A DNA stretch of 64,000 bases from Halopseudomonas pachastrellae (lineage in GTDB: Bacteria > Pseudomonadota > Gammaproteobacteria > Pseudomonadales > Pseudomonadaceae): positions 33,847-97,846 of the forward strand of contig NZ_FOUD01000020.1 in the NCBI RefSeq assembly GCF_900114765.1, given 5' to 3'. Below the pieces are notes generated by a model. That model did not search any database. It was given only the letters and a program-made list of their open reading frames with translations, and was not told the origin of the DNA. Position 1 is the first letter of the stretch. Each line of letters starts with the position of its first letter. Below, piece after piece: positions 49,937 to 57,423 of the stretch. A program made the translations under genes and the position numbers.

Positions 49937-50308
49937 ATGCATCAGCATGAAAAACTGAACTACGTCGAGCTGGGCGCTAAGGAGTTGCCCGCCACCAAAG
50001 CCTTCTTTACCGCTGCCTTTGGCTGGGCTTTTGTCGATTACGGCTCGGACTACACGGCCTTTTCCGATCAGGGGCTGGATGGTGGCTTCTTCAAGGCTGA
50101 CACCCGCAACCGCACAGACAACGGCGGTGCCCTGCTGGTGTTCTACAGCGCAGATATAGCGGCCACCTTAAAGAAGGTCGAGGCGTGCGGCGGGCAGATT
50201 GTGCGGCCGATTTTCGACTTTCCCGGCGGCTGCCGTTTTCACTTCTGCGAGCCAAGCGGTAACGAATTTGCGGTCTGGTCGGAGGCACGCACGCCAGCAA
50301 ATCGGTAA
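49937..50308 (+). CDS. VOC-family (glyoxalase/bleomycin-resistance fold) protein
   Basis: 123-residue single-domain protein: KLNYVELGAKELPATKAFFT at the start, WAFVDYGSDYTAF, and GCRFHFCEPSGNEFAVWSE at the end, the standard VOC metal-binding frame. Family members include glyoxalases, dioxygenases and binding proteins; the reaction here is unknown. GGAGAG precedes the ATG. Confidence 0.85.
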   Translation: MHQHEKLNYVELGAKELPATKAFFTAAFGWAFVDYGSDYTAFSDQGLDGGFFKADTRNRTDNGGALLVFYSADIAATLKKVEACGGQIVRPIFDFPGGCRFHFCEPSGNEFAVWSEARTPANR

Positions 50309-50343
50309 CCTGCCCGCTGCCCTGAACGCAACGGAGAATCCTG

Positions 50344-50703
50344 ATGAAAAACTGGCTGCTGGTGATCGCCATGGCCGTGCTGCTGGCTGGCTGCGCCGAA
50401 CCGCTACCGGAGAACCGGCTGGACTACGTAGGCCAATGGCGCAGCAAGGAGATGAGCCTGCTGATTCTGGCAGACGGCACCGTCGCCTACGAGCGGCTTA
50501 AAAGCGGCGGCACCACCTCCATCAATGGGCCCATGCAGGGCTTTGAGGGCGACGACTTTATTGTCGGTTTGCTGTTTTTGACCACACGCTTTGAGGTCAG
50601 CGAACCGCCCCACGAGGTAGAGGGCGACTGGACCATGGTCGTCGACGGTGTGCGCCTCTGGCGTGTGCCCGAGAAAGCCATACAACTCGATAACACCATC
50701 TGA
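50344..50703 (+). CDS. Hypothetical lipoprotein
   Basis: 119 residues with a short lipoprotein signal ending in LLAGC (Cys at 17). The mature part starts AEPLPENRLDYVGQWRSKEM and looks like a small beta-sheet domain with WRVPEKA near the end. No family named. GGAG lies before the ATG. Confidence 0.7.
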   Translation: MKNWLLVIAMAVLLAGCAEPLPENRLDYVGQWRSKEMSLLILADGTVAYERLKSGGTTSINGPMQGFEGDDFIVGLLFLTTRFEVSEPPHEVEGDWTMVVDGVRLWRVPEKAIQLDNTI

Positions 50704-50727
50704 GCGCCGCGCAGGAGTCCATCATCC

Positions 50728-51186
50728 ATGAACAAACCAACCTTGGCGCTGCTGGCCGCAGCCCTTTGCACGCCTGTGTGGGCTGCGGTAACCGAGCAGG
50801 ATGTTGCCGCAGCGCGCGAGCCGGCCCTGGCCGGACAAGCCCCCGCCACCGCCCAGTTGTTCCGCCTGTATGACGGCGCAGATGGCGCCGTAGCCGAGTG
50901 GATCAACGAAACGCTGGGCCAGGTAGCGCAAGCCCATCCCAAGCTCTTTCTAACCGAACTGGTGAGCTACAACGGCGGGGCGGCGTGCACCAATATCGCT
51001 GCGCTGGGGCCGGACTTTGTTGATGCCTTTGCGCTGCAGGCCGATGAGCTGTCTGCGCGGCGGGCTGCGTTGCAATCGGTGGACGATGCAGCGCTGGAGA
51101 CCGCTCGCGATCACTGCACCGCCCAGCTGGACCAGGCCATCAGCCGCTCCCGCGCAGCCGCCGCAGCGCTGAGCGCGGCGGAGTAA
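50728..51186 (+). CDS. Hypothetical exported protein
   Basis: 152 residues with a Sec signal peptide (LALLAAALCTPVWA) followed by an Ala-rich, mainly helical mature region containing two cysteines that could form a disulfide (about residues 89 and 130). No family recognised. The stop is 2 bases before the next gene, so they are probably co-transcribed. Confidence 0.6.
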   Translation: MNKPTLALLAAALCTPVWAAVTEQDVAAAREPALAGQAPATAQLFRLYDGADGAVAEWINETLGQVAQAHPKLFLTELVSYNGGAACTNIAALGPDFVDAFALQADELSARRAALQSVDDAALETARDHCTAQLDQAISRSRAAAAALSAAE

Positions 51187-51188
51187 AA

Positions 51189-51893
51189 ATGCCGGCAGCA
51201 AACCGCTTTGTGCTCTCCGGCGGCCCCGGCGGCGGCAAGTCCGCGTTGCTTGCTGCGTTGGCTGAGCGTGGTTATCCCGTGGTGCCCGAGTCGGCCCGCG
51301 CCATCATCCCCAGCCGGCTGCAGACCGGGCTTGCTCCACGGCCGGAACCCGCCGCCTTCGCCCAGGCCATATTCCAGCAGGATGCGCAGCACTATCAGCA
51401 ATCGCAGGCCCTAGGCTCACTACGAAAAGTGCCTGCGCTCGGTGATGCTTCGTTAAAAACGGGCTCGGAATGCTCATTTACAGCTTGTAAACTCCGCGTC
51501 CTCCCCCGGTTTTTGCCTTGCCTGACCTTCGCTCGACGACTTTTCGTAGAGAACCTAGACACGCCATGCTTTTTTGATCGCAGCGTAGTAGACGCCCTCT
51601 ACATGCTGCACGCCGCCGGCGCCATGGACGACGCAGCCGTAGCGCAACAATGCAGCGCCTACCCCTATAACCGCACCGTGTTCTTCCTGCCGCCATGGCT
51701 GGCCATCTACCAAACCGACGGCGAGCGAGACCAGACCTTTAGCGAAGCCCAACAGGTGTACGCAAACCTCAAACGCTGGTATCTGCGCTGGGGCTATGAC
51801 GTGGTAGACGTGCCCTGTTGCAGCGTGCATGAGCCCGTGGCCTTTGTGCTGCATGCGGTAACACAGACGGCAGAGCAGGGCGGGGCAGACTAA
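51189..51893 (+). CDS. P-loop NTPase (AAA_28-like) interrupted in frame by a MITE
   Basis: 234-residue ATPase with Walker A SGGPGGGKSALLAALAERG at residues 9-27, PESARAIIPSR, then FFDRSVVDALYML and YNRTVFFLPPWLAIY, as in small NadR-like P-loop proteins. Between ALG (about residue 76) and DTPCFFDR the protein has 48 extra residues encoded by a 140-bp inverted-repeat element plus a 4-bp duplication. Removing these 144 bases gives QALDTPCFFDRSVVD, the expected family sequence. The frame stays open, but whether the enlarged protein folds is unknown. Confidence 0.75.
   Translation: MPAANRFVLSGGPGGGKSALLAALAERGYPVVPESARAIIPSRLQTGLAPRPEPAAFAQAIFQQDAQHYQQSQALGSLRKVPALGDASLKTGSECSFTACKLRVLPRFLPCLTFARRLFVENLDTPCFFDRSVVDALYMLHAAGAMDDAAVAQQCSAYPYNRTVFFLPPWLAIYQTDGERDQTFSEAQQVYANLKRWYLRWGYDVVDVPCCSVHEPVAFVLHAVTQTAEQGGAD
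51415..51554. mobile_element. 140-bp MITE with terminal inverted repeats and CTAG duplication
   Basis: The left end GCTCACTACGAAAAGT (51415-51430) and the right end ACTTTTCGTAGAGAAC (51539-51554) are inverted repeats matching at 14 of 16 positions. CTAG flanks it on both sides (51411-51414 and 51555-51558), consistent with a 4-bp target duplication. The interior holds further complementary segments (AAAAACGGGC / CCCCCGGTTTTT; TTTACAGCTTGTAAA), so the element can fold nearly end to end. It encodes no transposase. Confidence 0.85.
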
Positions 51894-51958
51894 AAGCTGC
51901 TTTACCACGCACCAGGATAGGGCTTTAATGGCACTAAGCCAGTTAAAGGAGCCAAAGG

Positions 51959-52840
51959 ATGGCACGCAGAAGGACCTCTGCATTTGAAGACCTGATCGTT
52001 GTACTGTCACGTCTGCCTTGGTGGGCAAGTTTGGCCATTGGTCTGGTCAGCTGGCTGATATTGCACCCCATCGCCATTGCACCTGTTACCCCGCCTGCCG
52101 CCCTCAAGCCGGGCGAAATGGGCGGCATTCTCACCGCGCAGCTCTGGCGCACCTTTGCCTTGTTCGGCCAATACCTCATCCCCATTGCCTGCGGCCTGGG
52201 CGCCATTGGCTCGGTTATCGCGCGCTACAAACGCACGCAATTGCTTGGCAGCGTCACCGCTGCCACCCAACCCGGCAAAGCCATCGACGGCCTCAGCTGG
52301 CAGCAGTTTGAACACCTCATTGGCGAAGCCTTCCGCCGCAAGGGATACAGCATCACCGAAACCGGCGGCCAGGGCGCCGACGGCGGTGTAGACCTGATCC
52401 TGCGTAAGAACAACGAGAAGTATCTGGTGCAATGCAAACACTGGCGCTCGCTCAAGGTGGGCGTACCAGTGGTACGCGAGTTCTTCGGCGCCATGGCCGC
52501 CGAGGGCGCCGCGGGTGGTTATGTGGTGACCTCAGGTCAGTTCACCCAAGAGGCCAAAAGCTTCGCCCAGGGCCGCAATATCCAGCTGATCGACGGCGCC
52601 GGCCTCAAACGCCTGATGCTCCGCGCCCAACCAAGCGCCCCCACAACCCCGGCCACCAGCACAGCTTCCAGCACGGCCACCGCCACAACCCTCCAGCCCG
52701 CAAAAGACCCAACCTGCCCGCTATGCCACAGCAGCATGATCAAACGCATTGCGCGCAAAGGCTCTAACGCCGGCAACAGCTTTTGGGGCTGCAGCACCTA
52801 TCCAAAATGCAGAGGTATCGTGAATGTGCAGCCGCTTTAA
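51959..52840 (+). CDS. Membrane-anchored Mrr-like nuclease with zinc ribbon
   Basis: 293 residues. Two N-terminal membrane helices (about 20-40 and 65-85) are followed by an Mrr_cat-type PD-(D/E)XK domain (about 108-220), opening LSWQQFEHLIGEAFRRKGY. The catalytic set is D145 in GGVDLILRK and Q158-x-K160 in LVQCKHW, with a following GGYVVTSGQFTQEA. After an Ala/Thr-rich linker comes a topoisomerase-type zinc ribbon (CPLCHSSM and GCSTYPKC). Such proteins are presumed restriction-like or DNA-processing enzymes. It lies directly before the cassette array. Confidence 0.85.
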   Translation: MARRRTSAFEDLIVVLSRLPWWASLAIGLVSWLILHPIAIAPVTPPAALKPGEMGGILTAQLWRTFALFGQYLIPIACGLGAIGSVIARYKRTQLLGSVTAATQPGKAIDGLSWQQFEHLIGEAFRRKGYSITETGGQGADGGVDLILRKNNEKYLVQCKHWRSLKVGVPVVREFFGAMAAEGAAGGYVVTSGQFTQEAKSFAQGRNIQLIDGAGLKRLMLRAQPSAPTTPATSTASSTATATTLQPAKDPTCPLCHSSMIKRIARKGSNAGNSFWGCSTYPKCRGIVNVQPL

Positions 52841-53017
52841 ATGCCCACATGGTATGTCGGCTGGCATGCCATACAGGGTTATTGAAAGCACGAAAAGAGG
52901 AAGTCGCGTTATTACGTGCGTGGTTCGTGGGATGACGGTAGGTGATTGTTTTTATTGTTAATTTTTTATGCTGATGCGTGGAAGGAGGCGTTGTTATGAA
53001 GACGTCACGAGTATGCA

Positions 53018-53542
53018 ATGATGAAGCCTTCGGTCCAATCAGCTGTTAAGGAGATAGATGTGTCCGGCCCCAACCCGGTTGATTTTCTAACCGACCCACT
53101 CAGCCAGATCACAAGGCTCGAAAGGCGGAATCTCCTGATAGCAAGCACAACAGGTTTTCTTGTTGCAACGGCAGATTTGGTTCCAACAGAGATCTCTGCG
53201 CTCGGGATATCGCTATCAGCGCCAGCGCAGGAAATGTTTGTCGTCTTGGTGTCCCTGACTATTGCGTATTTTTTGTGCGCATTTTTGATCTACGGAACTT
53301 CTGACTTTTTCATCTGGCGAAAAAAATACCAAGATTATCTAGAGGCGGTTCAGGAATATATGGAAGGCTGGACCGAAGAAGATCAGCACAACTATGACAT
53401 GTCTCAAGTACCGAGAGTGTCGTGGCTTTACCAGAAAGCTGGCCTGGTAGCCTATGTTCGAGCATTCTTTGAATACTTGTTACCTGTACTCGTTGGTTTG
53501 TTTACAGTCGGACTATTATTGTCACGTGTCTACTGTCCTTAA
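53018..53542 (+). CDS. Hypothetical membrane protein (integron cassette gene)
   Basis: 174-residue protein with about three membrane helices (NLLIASTTGFLVATADLV, MFVVLVSLTIAYFLCAFLIYG, and a C-terminal LLPVLVGLFTVGLLLS) and a charged loop (KKYQDYLEAVQEYMEGWTEEDQ). No family recognised. A GTG at 53060 with AAGGAG 6 bases upstream is a strong alternative start. Base composition is clearly lower in GC than the core genes. Its stop codon overlaps an attC-like site, as in integron cassettes. The 177 bases upstream are AT-rich with no attI seen. Confidence 0.65.
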   Translation: MMKPSVQSAVKEIDVSGPNPVDFLTDPLSQITRLERRNLLIASTTGFLVATADLVPTEISALGISLSAPAQEMFVVLVSLTIAYFLCAFLIYGTSDFFIWRKKYQDYLEAVQEYMEGWTEEDQHNYDMSQVPRVSWLYQKAGLVAYVRAFFEYLLPVLVGLFTVGLLLSRVYCP

Positions 53543-53593
53543 CAAGTCACGGAAGGCGGACGCGTGAGACGCGCCGTTCGCTCAGCGTTAGAC
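53537..53593 (+). other. Probable attC site 1
   Basis: R'' box CCTTAAC (53537-53543) and R' box GTTAGAC (53587-53593, consensus GTTRRRY) enclose 43 bases with a CGCG-TGAGA-CGCG hairpin. The L boxes pair poorly. The site follows the preceding gene directly and points the same way as sites 2 and 3. Confidence 0.6.
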
Positions 53594-53620
53594 GCAACAC
53601 ACACCACAAGGAGTACCAAA

Positions 53621-54091
53621 ATGGAATCTAAACAGTATGAATACGCAGGATTTTGGGCGAGAACCGGCGCCACAATAATCGACACAATATTGCTGCTACT
53701 GATCACCACGCCACTTCTTGTTTCAATCTACGGATGGTCTTACTACACCAACGAGAGTTATGGACTAATTGCAGGCCCTGCTGACTTCTTAATTTCCTGG
53801 GTAATACCAGCCATCGCGGTAATCGTTTTCTGGATAATTAAGCAAGCTACACCCGGAAAAATGGCTATTTCTTCGAAAATCGTCGACGCCACTACTGGCA
53901 ACCCTGCAAGCCCAGCACAGTTAATTGGCCGCTATTTTGCTTACTTCATCTCAGCAATTCCGCTTTGCCTTGGAATCATCTGGGTCGCATTCGACAAACG
54001 AAAACAAGGGTGGCATGACAAACTAGCCGGCACAGTCGTAATCAAAAAAGTCAGCACCGGCCCTGAGCCAGTAAAATTTGAAAGCGTCTAA
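53621..54091 (+). CDS. RDD-family membrane protein (integron cassette gene)
   Basis: 156-residue protein with three helices and the RDD signature: YAGFWARTGATIIDTILLLL at the N-terminus (R and D residues), the middle Gly-Lys segment QATPGKMAISSKIVDATTG, and a late DKRKQGWHDKLAGTVVIKK. RDD proteins are small membrane proteins of mostly unknown role (some act in ion exchange). AAGGAG is 7-8 bases before the ATG. The gene is AT-rich against its surroundings, and its stop codon TAA lies inside the R'' box of attC site 2. Confidence 0.85.
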   Translation: MESKQYEYAGFWARTGATIIDTILLLLITTPLLVSIYGWSYYTNESYGLIAGPADFLISWVIPAIAVIVFWIIKQATPGKMAISSKIVDATTGNPASPAQLIGRYFAYFISAIPLCLGIIWVAFDKRKQGWHDKLAGTVVIKKVSTGPEPVKFESV

Positions 54092-54172
54092 CAACTGGCT
54101 CAAGTCGTTCACTTCGCTCACTTGGACGTCCGCAAGCTACGCTTGCGGCCGCCCCTTAGCCAAACGTTGGGC
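54086..54172 (+). other. attC site 2 (well-formed)
   Basis: R'' box GTCTAAC (54086-54092) and R' box GTTGGGC (54166-54172) fit RYYYAAC and GTTRRRY exactly. L'' TGGCTCAAG pairs with L' CTTAGCCA, leaving one extrahelical C, the feature that sets strand choice in integron recombination. The centre holds further hairpins. Length is 87 bases. Confidence 0.88.
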
Positions 54173-54216
54173 GTCACTGATACGGATTTACAAGTACGAA
54201 ACGATGGAGGGGCTTG

Positions 54217-54759
54217 GTGGACATCATTGATATTGCGAAGAAGAAGATCGCAGCGGAAATTACAGACATCGAAAATCGGACTGACCTGTCCGATGACCAG
54301 AAGCGCTCACGGATCATTCACATCTTTTCCGTCACATGCGCAGCGGTTGCGGTCCAACCCATTCCGTTTGCCGATATTTTCGTTCTCACGCCAATCCAGG
54401 CGTACATGGGTGTCAGGCTCAGTGCCATCCGCGGCATGCCATTATCAGATGCTGAAGCGACTGATTTATTGAAGGAAATCGCCGGAATCGTTGGGCTGGG
54501 TATGGCCGCGCAACAAGTCGCCTTGGGTTTGTACAAGGTTGGCCTGCCGTTCTTCGCTGGATTTACAACGATTCCACTTGTGTACGGACTCACTTATGCA
54601 ATTGGCCGGATCATGGATTTCTATTTGGAGAAAAAGTCCAAGGGGCAAACTGTCAGTAACGCCGACCTTAAAAGCATGTGGGAAAAATTTCGGGAGGAAG
54701 GAAAGAAACAGGCCAAGACTGCGAAGGACGAGGTCATGTCGAAGAAGGACCAGTTTTGA
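54217..54759 (+). CDS. DUF697-like membrane protein (integron cassette gene)
   Basis: 180-residue protein. The central part (about 30-130) resembles the DUF697/YcjF hydrophobic domain often joined to GTPases: VAVQPIPFADIFVLTPIQAY, then AGIVGLGMAAQQVALGLYK and FAGFTTIPLVYGLTYAIG. The C-terminal 50 residues are lysine-rich (EKFREEGKKQAKTAKDEV). GTG at 54217 lies 6 bases after GGAGG; TTG at 54214 is an alternative. Its stop overlaps the start of the next gene, so the two are coupled in one cassette. Confidence 0.75.
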   Translation: MDIIDIAKKKIAAEITDIENRTDLSDDQKRSRIIHIFSVTCAAVAVQPIPFADIFVLTPIQAYMGVRLSAIRGMPLSDAEATDLLKEIAGIVGLGMAAQQVALGLYKVGLPFFAGFTTIPLVYGLTYAIGRIMDFYLEKKSKGQTVSNADLKSMWEKFREEGKKQAKTAKDEVMSKKDQF

Positions 54760-55613
54760 TCAAGCACTCCTACATATCTAAGCGCTTCGACGAGGCGGCA
54801 ATCTTGGCGACGCTGGGAAAACTGGCGTTCACATCAGATCCCGAGTTGCTTGAACAAGACTATGCCGTATTGGCGGCGTTGCGGCGCTCTTCCCCTGAAT
54901 GGGATTTGTCTGTCCCTGACACCGCAGAACGGTTGGCGTCCTATGGCGACTCTCAGATCGGTGGTCTTGTAAATAACGTCAAAGGAATTCTCCATGAAAT
55001 GGAGTTTCAGCGGCTCGAGAATGAGGATGGTGATTCAGTAGTTGCGGCGCTGTTTCCCGACACCAATCACAGAACGGTTGACGTTCAGTTGCTTGATGAG
55101 AAAACGGGAGACGCATGGGAAGTACAACTTAAAGCCACCGATGACATGAGCGCTATCGGCGCGTGGATCGACTCGAATCCGAATGCGGAAGTCATCGTCA
55201 CGGAAGAGCTTTCGGAGCGAATGGGGTTGCCATCGTCCGGATTGAGCAACGAAGATTTGACTATGCGCGTCGAGGATTTCGTCGATCGCATGGTCGAAAT
55301 CGGCGATGATGCAGAAGACACCCTGTGGAACTACTTTCCTCCACTTGTGGCCGCTTCAGCGGGGATCATTGTCTTCGAGCTTTGGAGGCGTTACCGATCG
55401 GGTCGAATCACGTTCGAGGAATTCAAAGCCCTATCTTTCAAGACCTTGGGTCTCAAGGCGGCAAAATACGGTGCTACTTTTGCCGCACTAGCAGTGCCTG
55501 GACTCAACGTGGTTGTAGGGGCGTATCTGCTAGGGTCGCTGATATTCGCGGTAAATGGGCTGGTGGACCGAAGTCCGTCATTTCGGCCGTTTTCATTCCT
55601 GGCTGCAAGGTGA
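54756..55613 (+). CDS. Protein with PD-(D/E)XK-like motif and hydrophobic C-terminus (integron cassette gene)
   Basis: About 285 residues; no family recognised. The middle has a nuclease-like pattern, D109 in TVDVQLLDEKTG, then E122-V-Q124-L-K126 in DAWEVQLKATDD, preceded by a helix with a Glu (KGILHEMEFQRLENEDGD). Two hydrophobic segments follow (YFPPLVAASAGIIVFELW and a longer one, ATFAALAVPGLNVVVGAYLL). The TTG at 54756, overlapping the previous stop (TTGA) and 5-6 bases after GAAGGA, is the likely start; an ATG at 54678 is possible. It may be an effector whose partner is the DUF697-like protein; this is inference. Confidence 0.65.
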   Translation: MIKHSYISKRFDEAAILATLGKLAFTSDPELLEQDYAVLAALRRSSPEWDLSVPDTAERLASYGDSQIGGLVNNVKGILHEMEFQRLENEDGDSVVAALFPDTNHRTVDVQLLDEKTGDAWEVQLKATDDMSAIGAWIDSNPNAEVIVTEELSERMGLPSSGLSNEDLTMRVEDFVDRMVEIGDDAEDTLWNYFPPLVAASAGIIVFELWRRYRSGRITFEEFKALSFKTLGLKAAKYGATFAALAVPGLNVVVGAYLLGSLIFAVNGLVDRSPSFRPFSFLAAR

Positions 55614-55624
55614 GTGCCGGTGAC

Positions 55625-55723
55625 GCCCAACAAGGCGCTGCAGGTGACGTTTGCCCCGCCGCCGATTTTTGCTGCCACAAAAACCGTCGTCGCCTCAAAC
55701 GCACCTGAGCTTAGGCGTTAGGC
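55625..55723 (+). other. attC site 3 (well-formed)
   Basis: R'' box GCCCAAC (55625-55631) and R' box GTTAGGC (55717-55723) both fit the consensus. L'' GCTGCAGGTG pairs with L' CACCTGAGC with one unpaired base. The 99-base site starts 11 bases after the preceding stop codon and ends 7 bases before the next ATG, as expected for cassettes. Confidence 0.88.
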
Positions 55724-55730
55724 GTAACAG

Positions 55731-55970
55731 ATGGTCGAAACCGACATAATCGTGAGTTTGGATTACCGCATAACCCGCAGCGTCGAGCAGCTCATCCGCT
55801 GGGCTGAGAAAGCGTTCAACTTGCCTGCAGAGCCCGGGGAGTCCATCGAAGTGTTCACGTATAGGCTTTACCACCATATCGGTAAAGGGTCGGTCGGTTA
55901 CACGGTAATCGAACACAACATTGGCGATTGCAGTTCTTCCATAAAATGTATAGATCAAGTATTCACCTGA
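55731..55970 (+). CDS. Small hypothetical protein (integron cassette gene)
   Basis: 79-residue soluble protein beginning MVETDIIVSLDYRITRSVEQ, with a polar, acidic-to-neutral composition and two closely spaced cysteines near the end. No family recognised. Its ATG lies 7 bases after attC site 3, the usual position of a cassette gene. An ORF on the opposite strand is longer but does not fit the cassette layout. Confidence 0.55.
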   Translation: MVETDIIVSLDYRITRSVEQLIRWAEKAFNLPAEPGESIEVFTYRLYHHIGKGSVGYTVIEHNIGDCSSSIKCIDQVFT

Positions 55971-55993
55971 TACCGGCCCCGTTACGGGGCTGC

Positions 55994-56000
55994 GTTAGTC
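55994..56000 (+). other. Possible degenerate attC end
   Basis: GTTAGTC is one base from the R' consensus GTTRRRY and follows a strong hairpin (GCCCCGTTACGGGGC, 55976-55990) just after the preceding stop codon. No convincing R'' box is seen, so this may be a truncated site closing the array. Confidence 0.3.
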
Positions 56001-56028
56001 TGCGTCCCCCGTGGCCAACTCTTTCCCC

Positions 56029-56337
56029 ATGAAAACCACCACCAAGCTCAACATCCTCGCCACCGCCTCCGGCGTGCTCGCATTGCTCGTCGGCATCTCG
56101 GCAGTGCTGCTCTGCACCTACGCGTATACCAAGGCGCGTATGCCGCACAACGAGCAGGGGAACTACTTTGACGGGCTGACGGTTCACCACGCGGGTAGTG
56201 AGTATGTGTATGGGGTGGTGGGGCTGTCGTTTGGGGTGTTCGCGCTTGTTGCAGGTATCGGTGCGTTTCGGCTGTTCAAGCGTGCTGCTGCGGCCCGACG
56301 AGGCCGCAATGCTGAGGCTGATGGTTCTCAGGGGTGA
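56029..56337 (+). CDS. Small two-helix membrane protein, function unknown
   Basis: 102 residues with two hydrophobic segments (LATASGVLALLVGISAVLLC and GVVGLSFGVFALVAGIGAF) and a basic C-terminus. ATG at 56029 or GTG at 56011 could start it; neither has a clear Shine-Dalgarno. It follows the possible degenerate attC end and may be the last cassette gene. The stop lies against ACCTAAC, an R''-like heptamer without a matching partner. Confidence 0.5.
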   Translation: MKTTTKLNILATASGVLALLVGISAVLLCTYAYTKARMPHNEQGNYFDGLTVHHAGSEYVYGVVGLSFGVFALVAGIGAFRLFKRAAAARRGRNAEADGSQG

Positions 56338-56411
56338 CCTAACGCGGGCCGGTTCGCTTGCCCCGGCGTATTCATCATTCGCCGTGGTCGGTATCTGGCA
56401 GTCTCTGAGCG

Positions 56412-56783
56412 TTACAGCCCCAGGTACTGGGCGATCAAAAAGGCGTCGCCTTGCCCTTCATGTTTGCCAAAGTAGCTGACCGGCTCGCGTTCGCCGTCTT
56501 CGATGGAGCCTACTTCGCAGTCGATGTCGTATTGCTGGGCGAGGCCATTGAACAGGTTGACGGCGGGGGCCAGGTGGGTGTGCTTTTTCACCGGTTGGCT
56601 GATGCCCAGCTGCCAGTCTTCGCAGTCATCGCTGGTGCAATCGTTAATCAGCTCGGCGCGGTTGGCTTCGTTGGCCTCAACGTAGGTCTGTAGCGCGGCT
56701 TGCAGAGCTGGCAGGTTCTGTTTGAGCTGTTTTTCCTGCTTTTCATCCAGCCGGTCGCAGGCGATGAAAATGTATATAAGCAT
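56412..56783 (-). CDS. Hypothetical protein
   Basis: 123-residue acidic soluble protein beginning MLIYIFIACDRLDEKQEKQL, with an EEANR-type helical region and two close cysteines (NDCTSDDCED). No family recognised. It is on the opposite strand to the cassette genes, so it marks the end of the array. AGG lies before the ATG. Confidence 0.55.
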   Translation of the reverse strand: MLIYIFIACDRLDEKQEKQLKQNLPALQAALQTYVEANEANRAELINDCTSDDCEDWQLGISQPVKKHTHLAPAVNLFNGLAQQYDIDCEVGSIEDGEREPVSYFGKHEGQGDAFLIAQYLGL

Positions 56784-56973
56784 GGGGGCTACCTGATGGA
56801 ATTAAGCGGCCACTTTACCACAGCGGCTGCCGTGCTTAATGCGCCAAGCCCGGGTGGTGCTCTGGCATTGGGCAGGTATACTGCCTCACGCCTCAGCGGG
56901 CACAGGTCAGTTTAGCCGTCGCCTGTTACGCGCTCGCTTGGCGAGGACAACCCATCTGGCAGCAGGAGGCGTT

Positions 56974-57312
56974 ATGCCCACACCCTATAACATGGCCTTT
57001 GCTTGCTTGGGTTGTCGCAAATCCTTCAAGCGCGAGTTCGATCTGGCGGACGGTTGCCCTGGTCAGCTTGTGTGCCCCGAGTGCGGTGGGCCGGCCTACA
57101 ATTTTGGCCGCCACTTCAAGGCGCCGAGAAAGAATGACCTAAAGCAGTGGGAGAAGGTGGCCTACCTCTTTGAGCACGGCTTTCGGTTTCAGAAGATACG
57201 CCCAACACGCGATTCGCTGGAGTCGGTGCCGTACCCGGACACGCTGGCCGCAGCAAAGGAATTTGTAGAAACCTACAAGGCCTATGCGCTCAAGCCGATC
57301 AGTGACGAGTGA
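56974..57312 (+). CDS. Zinc-ribbon hypothetical protein
   Basis: 112 residues. The N-terminal half has two CxxC pairs (ACLGCRKSFK and LVCPECGGPAYNFG), suggesting a zinc ribbon. The C-terminal half (KQWEKVAYLFEHGFRFQKIRP) is helical and basic. Function unknown. AGGAGG lies 4 bases before the ATG. Confidence 0.65.
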   Translation: MPTPYNMAFACLGCRKSFKREFDLADGCPGQLVCPECGGPAYNFGRHFKAPRKNDLKQWEKVAYLFEHGFRFQKIRPTRDSLESVPYPDTLAAAKEFVETYKAYALKPISDE

Positions 57313-57423
57313 GGCGCAGGCAGGCTCGACCACCTGTCGCCAGCGTTGCTCGCCTGGAGGCCAGCCGTTGACCGCTGCTGGCGGCGCCGGGCATGGTGAT
57401 GCAAAACCAGACCCAGACGCCCC

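Noticed and set aside
55695..55958. 87-codon minus-strand frame opposite the small cassette gene
   Set aside because: It reaches into attC site 3, and all other cassette genes run on the plus strand.
56337..56417. Possible fifth attC (ACCTAAC ... GTTACAG)
   Set aside because: The left heptamer fits, but the right one does not match GTTRRRY and the inner boxes do not pair.
56968..56980. GCGTTATGC resembling an attC R' end at the start of the CxxC gene
   Set aside because: No R'' box or paired L boxes in the preceding 120 bases; it is explained by the Shine-Dalgarno and start codon.
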